Positions 17,882 through 26,406 of a stretch of DNA of 57,788 nucleotides are shown in pieces. This DNA is from Aphodosoma sp045658305 (GTDB lineage Bacteria; Bacteroidota; Bacteroidia; Bacteroidales; Paludibacteraceae). Every line of letters begins with the position of its first letter. Within the stretch, counting starts at the first letter, position 1. Position numbers and translations under genes: made by a program. The stretch is taken from contig JAZOUT010000010.1 in NCBI GenBank assembly GCA_045658305.1, positions 1 through 57,788 on the forward strand, given 5' to 3'. The notes below the pieces were generated by a model, which worked only from the letters and a program-made list of their open reading frames with translations, was not told where the DNA came from and made no database searches.

Positions 17882-18483
17882 AATATAGATTGTATAAATG
17901 TTTTCAAAATATCTATAGCCACTTTATTATTACCTCCTTCAGGTATAATCAAATCGGCATAACGCTTTGTTGGTTCAATAAATTGCTGATGCATTGGTTT
18001 CAAAATTCTGGTATATCGCTCCATAACAGCCTCCGCCGTACGTCCACGTTCTGCAATATCACGCGAAATAACACGTATCAAACGCTCGTCAGAATCGGCA
18101 TCAACAAATATCTTCAAATCCATTTGTTCACGCAATTTATCATCACACAACGCCAAAATTCCCTCTACTATTACCACTTCGCGTGGCTCAATATGTATTG
18201 TTTCCTTTTGACGCGTACAGGTGATATAAGAATACGTTGGCTGTTCAATAGTCTTACCTTCTTTGAGCATAGCCAATTGTTCCGACAACAAATCCCAATC
18301 AAAAGCATCTGGATGGTCAAAATTTATGAACTGACGCTCTTCTACTGGCACATGACTACTATCCTTATAGTAAGAGTCTTGTGGCAATACCACCACCTCG
18401 CCCGCAGGCAAACTCTCTACTATCTTACGCACTACGGTCGTCTTTCCCGACCCTGTGCCACCAGCAATACCAATTACAAGCAT
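17878..18483 (-). CDS. udk: Uridine kinase
   Basis: 201 residues. P-loop GGTGSGKTT at 8-16, the VVLPQDSYYKD substrate motif, NFDHPDAFDW and the RYTRILKPMHQQFIEPTKRYADLIIPEGG segment are all diagnostic. It phosphorylates uridine and cytidine with ATP or GTP in pyrimidine salvage. Its TGA overlaps the presumed TTG start of the lytic transglycosylase, indicating translational coupling. Upstream lies 334 bp without a gene. Confidence 0.96.
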   Translation of the reverse strand: MLVIGIAGGTGSGKTTVVRKIVESLPAGEVVVLPQDSYYKDSSHVPVEERQFINFDHPDAFDWDLLSEQLAMLKEGKTIEQPTYSYITCTRQKETIHIEPREVVIVEGILALCDDKLREQMDLKIFVDADSDERLIRVISRDIAERGRTAEAVMERYTRILKPMHQQFIEPTKRYADLIIPEGGNNKVAIDILKTFIQSIF

Positions 18484-18817
18484 AAAAGTTAAAAGTTGAA
18501 ATCCGAATGGTTAATCGTGCCTTGTCTTAAAAAGCGTAAAGAAAAATAATAATAAATCCGTAAACGAAGATTTTTGGCGAGGTAACACTGTCCAAAATCA
18601 AGGCTGAGCATTCTTGGGCAAATACTATAACCGTGAAGATGCAGTCTGATTGCCCGAGTTTAAATCGAAGTAGGATTTATTGATATTTTTTAGCTTTTTA
18701 AGCACTGCACAAAACTTTTGGTTACTTTTTGCGATAAACGAGAGCATAGTCAAACTTGATTGAACTATGCTGAGTGTAGCAAAAATCATGAAGTAATTTT
18801 GGTCACAAAAGTAACAA
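18484..18817 (-). other. Gene-free region with a large imperfect palindrome, possible udk leader
   Basis: No credible ORF. It holds a short heptad-like start (18484-18500) and a long imperfect inverted structure (about 18713-18817). The palindrome centres on GCATAGT-CAA ... TTGAACTATGC (18748-18774), flanked by GGTTAC...TTTTTG and CAAAAAT...GTAAC arms. On the minus strand TTG (18833-18835), 19 nt, TACTTTTG (18806-18813) could start a leader of about 320 nt ahead of udk. From memory, similar stretches recur between genes in other Bacteroidales, so a dispersed repeat is at least as likely as an RNA. Confidence 0.45.
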
Positions 18818-20110
18818 TTAAATTACTCTAATCAAGAAATAATTTTTCTTACCTTTTTGAACCAACAAATATCTGTCATTCAACAATGCATCTACACCAA
18901 TCACTTGGTCAGGCGCTGTCAATTTCTCTTTATTCACACTCACACCGCCTGCTTGGATTGTTTTACGTGCCTCACCTTTCGATGGGAACACTTGTGTCAA
19001 TTCTGCCAACAATGTCAATGGTTGCACACCTGCTTCTATCACCGAACGCTCTACCTCAAATTGTGGAACTCCCTCAAACACAGCCAACAATGTATCTTCA
19101 TCTAATTTACGCAAAGCCTCTGCAGTGGCATTGCCAAACAAGATATTCGATGCCTCAACAGCTGCGTTATAGTCCTCTTCCGAGTGCACCATGATTGTCA
19201 CATCCTTAGCCAAACGTTTTTGCAACTCACGCTTATGTGGTGCCTCACGGTGCTCTGCTATCAATGCTTCGCACTCTTCTTTTGTAATATTTGTAAAGAT
19301 TTTAATATATTTCTCAGCATCATTATCTGCCACATTCAACCAGAATTGGTAGAATTTGTATGACGATGTATAGCGTTTATCCAACCAGATATTACCACTT
19401 TCTGTTTTACCGAATTTACCACCGTCTGCTTTTGTAATCAACGGACAAGTGAGTGCAAATGCATCACCACCACCCATACGACGAATCAATTCAGTACCTG
19501 TAGTGATATTACCCCATTGGTCCGAACCACCCATTTGCAACTTACAGTTCTTGTTTTTGTTCAAATAAACATAGTCGTAACCTTGCAACAATTGGTAAGT
19601 AAACTCAGTGAACGACATACCTGCGTTAAATTCGCCATTCAAGCGTTTTTTCACCGAGTCTTTCGCCATCATGTAGTTAACAGTAATCAATTTACCCACA
19701 TTACGCGCAAAATCCAAGAACGTAAACTCTTTCATCCAGTCGTAGTTGTTCACCAATTCAGCTGCGTTTTCAGCATCAGAATGGAAATCCAAGAATTTCT
19801 CCAATTGCGCTTTAATTGCCTCTTGGTTATGACGCAATGTAGCCTCATCCAACAAGTTACGCTCAGCCGATTTACCCGATGGGTCGCCAATCATACCCGT
19901 AGCACCACCCACCAATGCGATAGGTTTGTGGCCACAACGTTGAAAATGGCGCAACATCATCACACCACACAAGTGACCAATATGCAACGAATCTGCCGTA
20001 GGGTCAATACCCAAATAAGCAGTTGTCATCTCTTTATTCAATTGTTCTTCAGTGCCAGGCATCATGTCTTGCACCATACCTCTCCATGTAAGTTCTTCTA
20101 CAAAGTTCAT
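18818..20110 (-). CDS. tyrS: Tyrosyl-tRNA synthetase
   Basis: 430 residues from MNFVEELTWRGM, the start conserved in Bacteroidales as I recall it; an ATG 12 bases upstream (20122) is also possible. Class I HIGH motif His43-Ile-Gly-His46; the KMSKS loop is KFGKTESG, normal for TyrRS; PLITKADG precedes it. The C-terminal S4-like RNA-binding domain (GEARKTIQAGGVSVN) is present. It attaches tyrosine to tRNA(Tyr). It has its own promoter at 20156-20186. Confidence 0.97.
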   Translation of the reverse strand: MNFVEELTWRGMVQDMMPGTEEQLNKEMTTAYLGIDPTADSLHIGHLCGVMMLRHFQRCGHKPIALVGGATGMIGDPSGKSAERNLLDEATLRHNQEAIKAQLEKFLDFHSDAENAAELVNNYDWMKEFTFLDFARNVGKLITVNYMMAKDSVKKRLNGEFNAGMSFTEFTYQLLQGYDYVYLNKNKNCKLQMGGSDQWGNITTGTELIRRMGGGDAFALTCPLITKADGGKFGKTESGNIWLDKRYTSSYKFYQFWLNVADNDAEKYIKIFTNITKEECEALIAEHREAPHKRELQKRLAKDVTIMVHSEEDYNAAVEASNILFGNATAEALRKLDEDTLLAVFEGVPQFEVERSVIEAGVQPLTLLAELTQVFPSKGEARKTIQAGGVSVNKEKLTAPDQVIGVDALLNDRYLLVQKGKKNYFLIRVI

Positions 20111-20155
20111 TTTATTATTCATTTTTAGACATTATTATTCAAAATATATAACTCG

Positions 20156-20186
20156 CAAAGTTACTAAAAATTTCTCACATATACAA
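20156..20186 (-). promoter_or_regulatory. Promoter of tyrS
   Basis: On the minus strand: TTG (20184-20186), 20 nt, TAACTTTG (20156-20163). Confidence 0.85.
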
Positions 20187-20223
20187 CACCCCCACAAATA
20201 ATAGCATAAAATTATAATTTCAC

Positions 20224-20256
20224 AAAAAAAAAATCGCACCTCAAACCAAGGTGCGA
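20224..20256 (-). terminator. Terminator of the lipoprotein gene upstream of tyrS
   Basis: An 8-bp GC-rich stem (20234-20241 with 20249-20256), followed on the minus strand by ten T. Confidence 0.92.
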
Positions 20257-20267
20257 CTATACAAAAT

Positions 20268-20894
20268 TTATTTAACGCCTTCACAATCTATTTCCCCTAT
20301 TACAAACAACTCCCAAATTTTATTTTCTAATTGTTCAAAATATTTTTCATTAAAAACAAGATAAGAATTTTCCTCATACTCACTATAGGATTTTCTAACA
20401 CTTACTGATTCTTTCTCTGGAACATACCAACTTAAAGACAATGTTGGTTTGTTTTCTCGAAACATATCTTCCGTATAAATACTTCTTCTATACTCCATCT
20501 CATTTAAAATGCTATCACGAGTAAGACTATCATATGGTATATGCGAACGATACTCAACATTGCCAAAAGTGTATAAAAGAGAATTATATGATACGGTAGC
20601 ACTATCAAAACCACCTACATAAAACCAATAATCTGTTTCAGGCGGAAAATGAGCACTTCTTGTATGAAGTGAACAATAACCAGAATAAACAGTATGCCAA
20701 TAAATAGTATCATTTGTATTTAATTCATACTTAAACACTTCGCTATCCTTAAATAATTCCAATGTAACCTTCTCACCTAATACATTACATAAATACAAAT
20801 GCTCTATGGTATCAATATTTCTATGTCCTATATCCCCATCACACCCAACAAACAACATTAAACTCAAAATTAACAAATAATAAATCCGTTTCAT
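20268..20894 (-). CDS. Lipoprotein of unknown function
   Basis: 208 residues. Lipoprotein signal MKRIYYLLILSLMLFVGC with Cys at 18. The rest is a soluble domain rich in Tyr, Ser and Glu, with no motif I recognise. It is a single-gene unit: own promoter (20967-20997) and own terminator. AT-rich codon use and lack of family marks suggest a lineage-restricted surface or periplasmic lipoprotein. Confidence 0.75.
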   Translation of the reverse strand: MKRIYYLLILSLMLFVGCDGDIGHRNIDTIEHLYLCNVLGEKVTLELFKDSEVFKYELNTNDTIYWHTVYSGYCSLHTRSAHFPPETDYWFYVGGFDSATVSYNSLLYTFGNVEYRSHIPYDSLTRDSILNEMEYRRSIYTEDMFRENKPTLSLSWYVPEKESVSVRKSYSEYEENSYLVFNEKYFEQLENKIWELFVIGEIDCEGVK

Positions 20895-20966
20895 GACAAC
20901 CTCCTTATTTTATAAATTTTTAAATACCTCAAAGTCCACAAAACAATCTGCTATCAAATCACACCA

Positions 20967-20997
20967 CAAATATAGCACATTTTCTTCAAACAAACAA
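20967..20997 (-). promoter_or_regulatory. Promoter of the lipoprotein gene
   Basis: On the minus strand: TTG (20995-20997), 20 nt, TATATTTG (20967-20974). Confidence 0.78.
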
Positions 20998-21082
20998 ACG
21001 TTTTTCTATCTTTTTACCTATAACAATATTATATTTATTTATTTATTTATCTATCAACAACATACCTCCCAAAATAACAATC

Positions 21083-21200
21083 ATCTCTAATCTCTCATTT
21101 CTAATTTCTCATTACCCCCTATTACCTACTCCTTGCTCCTTGCTCCTTACTCCTTGCTCCTTACTCCTTGCTCCCTACTCCTTAACCACTCCTTACCTAC
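21083..21200. repeat. Heptad repeat tract (TCCTTGC/TCCTTAC type)
   Basis: A CTAATTT/CTCATTT part is followed by about ten TCCTTGC, TCCTTAC and CCCTACT units in 7-bp register. It is intergenic, immediately before an 11-bp array. No gene is seen between 20895 and 21373. Confidence 0.88.
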
Positions 21201-21205
21201 AACAT

Positions 21206-21271
21206 ACCATAAATATAGGATAAATATACTATAAATATAGGATAAACATACTATAAATATACTATAATAAT
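21206..21271 (+). repeat. 11-bp phased array A, upstream of the transferase/prfB promoter
   Basis: Six 11-bp units: ACCATAAATAT, AGGATAAATAT, ACTATAAATAT, AGGATAAACAT, ACTATAAATAT, ACTATAATAAT. The last unit ends 28 bases before the -33 TTG. Confidence 0.92.
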
Positions 21272-21298
21272 ACCATCAAGAAAAACTTAACAAATAAG

Positions 21299-21329
21299 TT
21301 GTACATATCAAATTAAATTTGTAATTTTG
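21299..21329 (+). promoter_or_regulatory. Promoter of the dpm1-like glycosyltransferase gene
   Basis: TTG 21299-21301, 20 nt, TAATTTTG 21322-21329. Confidence 0.85.
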
Positions 21330-21373
21330 CATAACTATTCACTATACTATAATCACTAAACACTATACTAATC

Positions 21374-22117
21374 ATGCATAGCGATTCAGTAGTAATTATT
21401 CCTACCTACAACGAAAAGGAAAATATCGAAAAAATCATCCGTGCCATCTTCGCACTCCCTAAATGTTTCCACATCCTTGTCATCGATGATGGCTCACCTG
21501 ACGGCACTGCTGCTATCGTTAAAAATCTCCAAAAAGAATTCACAGAAGAATTACATATAGTTGAACGCACTGGCAAACTTGGTCTCGGAACAGCCTACAT
21601 CGCAGGCTTCAAATGGGTACTCGACCACAACTACGAGTATGCTTTCGAAATGGATGCCGACTTCTCTCACCCTGTGCCAAAGCTCCTCGAACTCTACGAT
21701 GCTTGCGCCAATCAAGGTGCCGATGTAGCAGTCGGTTCACGCTATGTAGGCAACGTAGTCAACGTAGTCAATTGGCCAATGGGTCGCGTGCTTATGAGCT
21801 ACTTTGCATCTAAATACGTTCAAATCGTCACAGGTCTCCCTGTTGCCGACACTACTGCAGGCTTCAAATGCTATCGTCGCCAAGTGCTACAAACTATCGA
21901 ATTCGACAAAATCCGCTTCAAAGGCTACGCATTCCAAATCGAAATGAAATTCACAGCCTACAAATGTGGTTTCACTATCAAAGAAGTACCTATCGTATTC
22001 ATAAACCGCGTCGAAGGCACATCAAAAATGTCAGGCGGTATCTTCTCAGAAGCCCTCTTTGGCGTCGTAAAACTCAAAATTTCAAGCTGGTTCCGCAAAT
22101 ACCCACAAAAGAATTAA
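21374..22117 (+). CDS. Polyprenol-phosphate mannosyltransferase-like GT2 glycosyltransferase
   Basis: 247 residues, no membrane anchor. GT-A fold marks: VVIIPTYNEKENIEKII at the N-terminus, IDDGSPDGT, FEMDADFSHPVPKL (DXD-type nucleotide-sugar site) and VGSRYVGNVVNVVNWP. This pattern is that of Dpm1-type enzymes that load a sugar (mannose or glucose) onto a polyprenol phosphate. Bacteroidota could use such a donor for general O-glycosylation of exported proteins (inference). prfB follows after 70 bases made entirely of heptad repeats, so the two are likely cotranscribed. Confidence 0.9.
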   Translation: MHSDSVVIIPTYNEKENIEKIIRAIFALPKCFHILVIDDGSPDGTAAIVKNLQKEFTEELHIVERTGKLGLGTAYIAGFKWVLDHNYEYAFEMDADFSHPVPKLLELYDACANQGADVAVGSRYVGNVVNVVNWPMGRVLMSYFASKYVQIVTGLPVADTTAGFKCYRRQVLQTIEFDKIRFKGYAFQIEMKFTAYKCGFTIKEVPIVFINRVEGTSKMSGGIFSEALFGVVKLKISSWFRKYPQKN

Positions 22118-22187
22118 AAATTAAGAATTAAGAATTAAAAACATTCCTAATTCCTAATTCCTCATTCCTAATTTCTCATTCCTAATT
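22110..22187. repeat. Heptad repeats between the glycosyltransferase and prfB
   Basis: GAATTAA/AAATTAA-type units are followed by ATTCCTA/ATTCCTC/ATTTCTC units that run up to the ATG of prfB. The whole spacer is repeat, with no ribosome binding site. Confidence 0.88.
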
Positions 22188-23300
22188 ATGATTACTACTG
22201 ATCAAATAAAAGCTGCTATCGACCGAGTTGAAGCTCTCAACAAATACCTCAACATCGAAGAAAAGAAAATTCAACTCGAAGAAGAAGAACTAAAAACTCA
22301 AGCCCCTGAGTTTTGGCAAGACCAAAAACGCGCCGAAGCTCAGATGAAACTCGTCAAAGGCCTAAAATTCTGGATTGAAGGCTACAACGCAGTCAACGCT
22401 GCTGTCAACGAAGTACAAATAGCCTATGACTTCTATAAAGAAGAAGCCATGACCGAAGCCGAAGTTGACGAGGCATACAACCATGCCATCTCTCTCATCG
22501 AAGACCTCGAAATGCGCAACATGCTCCGTCGCGAAGAAGACAAACTTGGTGCTGTAATCAAGATTGTTGCTGGCGCTGGTGGTACCGAAGCTCAAGACTG
22601 GGGACAAATGCTCATGCGTATGTATCTCCGTTGGTGCGAAAAACAAGGCTACAAAGCCGAAATCACTAACATACTCGAAGGTGACGAAGCTGGTATCAAA
22701 TCAGTTACTATCCAAGTTGATGGTGACTATGCCTATGGCTACCTCAAATCAGAAAATGGTGTTCACCGTCTTGTACGTGTATCTCCATACAACGCTCAAG
22801 GCAAACGTATGACTTCGTTTACATCTGTGTTCGTGGTGCCATTGGTCGACGATACTATCGAAATCGAAATCAACCCAGCAGGCATTTCTTGGGATACATT
22901 CCGTTCTTCTGGCGCTGGCGGTCAGAACGTCAACAAGGTAGAAACTGGTGTACGTCTCCACTATGTATTCAAAAACCCTGTCACTGGCGAACAAGACGAA
23001 ATCGTAATCGAAAACACCGAGAGCCGCTCACAGCTCGACAACCGCGAGAATGCTATGCGTCTCCTCCGCTCACAACTCTACGAACTCGAACTCCAAAAAC
23101 GCCGCGAAGAGACTGCTAAAATCGAAGCAGGCAAAAAGAAAATCGAATGGGGCTCACAAATCCGTTCTTACGTATTCGATGACCGTCGCGTGAAAGACCA
23201 CCGCACCGACTACCAAACTTCAAATGTCAACGCCGTTATGGATGGCGACATCGACATGTTCATCAAAACATACTTGATGGAATTTGGCGGTGAAGAATAA
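22188..23300 (+). CDS. prfB: Peptide chain release factor 2, without programmed frameshift
   Basis: 370 residues in one uninterrupted frame. GGQ at 244-246 (SSGAGGQNVNKVETGVRLHY) catalyses peptide release; the tripeptide region is VSPYNAQGKRMTSF. RF2 reads UAA and UGA. Most bacteria make it through a +1 frameshift at CUU-UGA-C near codon 25. Here that region is NKYLNIEEKK (ctc aac atc), with no stop, so the autoregulatory site is lost. A full N-terminal domain is still present. It is followed by a bidirectional terminator. Confidence 0.97.
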   Translation: MITTDQIKAAIDRVEALNKYLNIEEKKIQLEEEELKTQAPEFWQDQKRAEAQMKLVKGLKFWIEGYNAVNAAVNEVQIAYDFYKEEAMTEAEVDEAYNHAISLIEDLEMRNMLRREEDKLGAVIKIVAGAGGTEAQDWGQMLMRMYLRWCEKQGYKAEITNILEGDEAGIKSVTIQVDGDYAYGYLKSENGVHRLVRVSPYNAQGKRMTSFTSVFVVPLVDDTIEIEINPAGISWDTFRSSGAGGQNVNKVETGVRLHYVFKNPVTGEQDEIVIENTESRSQLDNRENAMRLLRSQLYELELQKRREETAKIEAGKKKIEWGSQIRSYVFDDRRVKDHRTDYQTSNVNAVMDGDIDMFIKTYLMEFGGEE

Positions 23301-23364
23301 ATACTATACCCCAATAAAAAGCATAAAAAAACAATAGATTTTTACAATGTAAAAATTAGTAATA

Positions 23365-23408
23365 AAAAAATGACTCAATCAAATTTATTTGAATTGAGTC
23401 ATTTTTTA
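23365..23408. terminator. Bidirectional terminator between prfB and thyA
   Basis: A long stem (about 17-19 bp, 23365-23383 with 23388-23407) holds TGACTCAAT/ATTGAGTCA between A and T runs, so it works on either strand. Confidence 0.9.
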
Positions 23409-23507
23409 TTGTTATATTTATTAAAAATAAATATCTGTTTTTTTATGCTTTTTTATATATATTTATTGCTGAGCCGTAGCCAATCACGCCCTCTATAAGT
23501 AATTTAC

Positions 23508-23550
23508 CCCCTTACTCCCTATTCCTTTCTCCCTATTCCCTACTCCTTAT
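23508..23550. repeat. Heptad repeat at the thyA 3' end
   Basis: TACTCCC/TATTCCT/TATTCCC units in 7-bp period run up to the TAG stop of thyA (minus strand). Confidence 0.82.
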
Positions 23551-24345
23551 CTAAACTGCCACTATTCCAGCAATATGTGGATGTGGGTCATAATCAACAA
23601 TTTCAAAATCTTCAAACTTAAAATCAAAAATATCCTTCACCTCTGGATTGATTTTCAAACGAGGCAATTTGCGTGGCTCACGAGTAAGCTGTAATTCGAT
23701 TTGTTCTTTATGATTTGAATATATATGCGCATCTCCAAGTGTATGCACAAACGTACCTGGCTCTAATCCAGTAACCTGTGCCACCATATGCAACAACAAA
23801 GCATACGATGCAATATTAAATGGCACCCCAAGAAATATATCGGCACTGCGTTGATATAGTTGCAACGACAATTTTCCATCTGCCACATAGAACTGAAAGA
23901 ATGCATGACATGGAGGCAAATTCATATTGCCTATATCTGCCACATTCCATGCACTAACTATCAAACGACGCGAATTAGGATTATTTTTAATTTGTTCTAT
24001 AACTTCGCTAATTTGGTCAATACTTCCTCCTTTATAATCAGGCCACGAACGCCATTGGTAGCCATAGATATGACCGAGGTCGCCATTCTCATCTGCCCAC
24101 TCATTCCAAATACGCACTCCATTATCTTGAAGGTATTTCACATTAGTATCTCCCTTCAAAAACCACAACAACTCGTGTATAATCGACTTTGTATGCAATT
24201 TCTTTGTTGTCAACAAAGGAAATCCCTCTGACAAATCAAAACGCATCTGATGTCCGAACACACTTGTGGTGCCCGTACCTGTACGGTCTCCTTTAAAAAC
24301 ACCTTCGGTTTTTACTCTACGCAATAGGTCTAAATATTGTTTCAT
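23551..24345 (-). CDS. thyA: Thymidylate synthase
   Basis: 264 residues, identical in length to E. coli ThyA. Catalytic Cys146 lies in NLPPCHAFFQFYV. The RTGTGTTSVFGHQMRF phosphate loop, YQRSADIFLGVPFN and the C-terminal HIAGIVAV are diagnostic. It makes dTMP from dUMP with methylene-THF. It lies 12 bases downstream of porE on the same strand, so they probably form an operon. Confidence 0.98.
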   Translation of the reverse strand: MKQYLDLLRRVKTEGVFKGDRTGTGTTSVFGHQMRFDLSEGFPLLTTKKLHTKSIIHELLWFLKGDTNVKYLQDNGVRIWNEWADENGDLGHIYGYQWRSWPDYKGGSIDQISEVIEQIKNNPNSRRLIVSAWNVADIGNMNLPPCHAFFQFYVADGKLSLQLYQRSADIFLGVPFNIASYALLLHMVAQVTGLEPGTFVHTLGDAHIYSNHKEQIELQLTREPRKLPRLKINPEVKDIFDFKFEDFEIVDYDPHPHIAGIVAV

Positions 24346-24357
24346 ATAGTGGAATGT

Positions 24358-26331
24358 TTAATATAAATTATATGTAGTTTTTGTCACTTTAAATTCAGTG
24401 CGACGATTGATTTGATTACAAATTTCTTGTTGTTCGGCTGTAAGTGTTTCAATAAACTCTGGTGAAAGTACATCGCCTTTACGCAAGAATAATTTATACT
24501 GCTCAGCTAACTCTTCGCTAACAACCATAGGTTTAGTTTCGCCATAACCTTTTGGAGTTAAACGTCCTTTATCAATACCAGCTTTAATCAAATAATCAAC
24601 AACAGATTGTGCACGTTTCTGTGATAATTCTTGGTTATTAGCATCATTACCCACCATATCGGTATGCGCCGAAAGCTCAATAGCTATATTAGGATTATCA
24701 GTCAAAATCTTTATCAAGCCTTGCAATCCTGACTCTGAATCTGCTGTTAATGTCCATTTACCAAACTCATAAAAAATATTATCCATCTTCACTGGACGCG
24801 ACAACGAAGTAAGAGTAAAATCGTTTTCAAACAATTTACTATCAATCAAATCGTTGGTATTAAATTGATGCGATGAATTAAGATAACCTCGATGCGATGC
24901 CAACATCACATATTTTGTATTCAACGCCAAATTGATGCGATATGTTCCATCTTTTTTCGTACGCATCTTCACATTATCTCCATTATCTCCAACAAGACGA
25001 ATTGTAGTTTCTCCCAAAGCCTCTCCTTTATCATCATACGCCGTACCTTCAATAGCATATACCAACTCTGGCAACTCAAAACGATATATCTTATCTATTG
25101 GTTTACGCTGTCCTCTACTTGATGAAAAATAACCCATGCTATTGTCTGCATTAAAAGTAATACCAAAGTCATCACCTGCCGAATTTATTGGTGTGTACAT
25201 ATTTTCTACCACCCAAGCTCCTACCGAATCTTGCACTGCCATATATATATCTAATCCACCAAAACCTTCATGCCCATCTGACGAAAAGAACAACACACCA
25301 TCTTGGAGCACACAAGGGAACATCTCATTTCCAGAGGTATTGATAGCTGAACCAAGATTTTCTAATACAGTCCACTGTCCTCCCTCATTCACAGCGACCC
25401 AAATATCTTTACCTCCTTGTCCGCCATCGGCATCACTCACAAAATACAATTTACTTCCATCAGGTGAAATAGCTGGATGTCCTACTGTTATCGTTGTATC
25501 TGCAAATAATTGAATCAATGTAGGCTCAGTCCATTCTCCGCCCGAACGACTCGATTGATAAATCTGCCCTGCTGGCATATTTGCCAAACAACGAGTGAAA
25601 TACATTGTCTTACCATCTGCCGAAAACGACACAACTCCCTCATCATCATCCGTATTAACAGCTCCTTCTAGCAGTTCAACCTCTTCCCACTCCCCCGAAT
25701 TATTCTTACGAGCAGTATAAATATCATTATTCGGAACACCCGTAATTGGATTATTAATCTTCTTATTTTTAGACTTTGAGCGATTTGATGTAAATACTAT
25801 CGACTCTGCATCCACCCCCATAAACGATGGCGAAAAATCAGAGTTTTTACGAGAATTAAACTCTTTTGCCAAAGAGACTTGATAACGTGTAAACTTCTCA
25901 GCCAAAACTTTCGCACTATCTACAGACAACACTCCTTGTTGCGCTTCATACGAATCAGGATAAGACTCCAGATAAATCTCAAAATTCTTTCGTGCATCTT
26001 TCAACTTACCTGTAGCCAACTGACTCTTAGCCAAATGCAAATAAACTATCGAGTCATTATATCTATAACGAATTGCCGAAGTATAAGAACGTACAGCTTT
26101 TGCATGGTTATTCGTATTATAATAGCATTCTGCAAGTTTGAAATTAACTTCAGCTTTCAATTTGCGCTGTTTACTTGTCGAAATTTTACCACTATTCTTA
26201 CGATATATCTCACTTGCAGCAAAATACTCCCCATTTTCATACTTACGGTCTGCCTTTTTCAATCGCGCTGTAGTACTACATCCTGTCAACAACACAATCA
26301 AAATCAGCAATATACTTATCTTATTTTTCAT
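24358..26331 (-). CDS. porE: PorE-like lipoprotein (TPR, beta-propeller, OmpA domain)
   Basis: 657 residues. Lipoprotein signal with Cys18 (LLTGC). Residues about 20-140 form TPR-like helices (AECYYNTNNHAKAVRSY). About 160-420 contain PD40/WD40-like blades (SFSADGKTMYFTR, AISPDGSKLYFVSD, GHEGFGGLDIYM). About 425-520 is a carboxypeptidase-regulatory-like beta domain. The C-terminus is an OmpA peptidoglycan-binding domain (IELSAHTDMVGND ... LSQKRAQSVVDYL). This order matches PorE of Porphyromonas gingivalis, which tethers the T9SS to peptidoglycan. Paralogues with the same layout exist, so the exact name is likely rather than certain. Confidence 0.82.
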   Translation of the reverse strand: MKNKISILLILIVLLTGCSTTARLKKADRKYENGEYFAASEIYRKNSGKISTSKQRKLKAEVNFKLAECYYNTNNHAKAVRSYTSAIRYRYNDSIVYLHLAKSQLATGKLKDARKNFEIYLESYPDSYEAQQGVLSVDSAKVLAEKFTRYQVSLAKEFNSRKNSDFSPSFMGVDAESIVFTSNRSKSKNKKINNPITGVPNNDIYTARKNNSGEWEEVELLEGAVNTDDDEGVVSFSADGKTMYFTRCLANMPAGQIYQSSRSGGEWTEPTLIQLFADTTITVGHPAISPDGSKLYFVSDADGGQGGKDIWVAVNEGGQWTVLENLGSAINTSGNEMFPCVLQDGVLFFSSDGHEGFGGLDIYMAVQDSVGAWVVENMYTPINSAGDDFGITFNADNSMGYFSSSRGQRKPIDKIYRFELPELVYAIEGTAYDDKGEALGETTIRLVGDNGDNVKMRTKKDGTYRINLALNTKYVMLASHRGYLNSSHQFNTNDLIDSKLFENDFTLTSLSRPVKMDNIFYEFGKWTLTADSESGLQGLIKILTDNPNIAIELSAHTDMVGNDANNQELSQKRAQSVVDYLIKAGIDKGRLTPKGYGETKPMVVSEELAEQYKLFLRKGDVLSPEFIETLTAEQQEICNQINRRTEFKVTKTTYNLY

Positions 26332-26337
26332 ATATTT

Positions 26338-26404
26338 TCCTTATTCCTTATTTTTTTAACCAAAGGCTCAAAGACCTTAGGTTCCTTATTCCTTGTTCCC
26401 TATT
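26338..26404 (-). repeat. Hairpin core with flanking heptads (minus orientation)
   Basis: The core at 26351-26385 reads on minus AACCTAAGGTCTTTGAGCC then TTTGGTTAAAAAAA, closely matching the copy at 9060. TTCCTTA/TTCCTTG heptads lie on both sides. It fills the spacer between the phosphoesterase gene and porE. Confidence 0.78.
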
Positions 26405-26406
26405 CC

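Noticed and set aside
18484..18817. SRP RNA, tmRNA or RNase P RNA
   Set aside because: None of the conserved cores (for example GGAAG/GCAGCC of SRP or GAGGAAAGTC of RNase P) are present.
21206..21271. Possible CRISPR array
   Set aside because: Units are 11 bp, contiguous and without spacers; no cas genes in the window.
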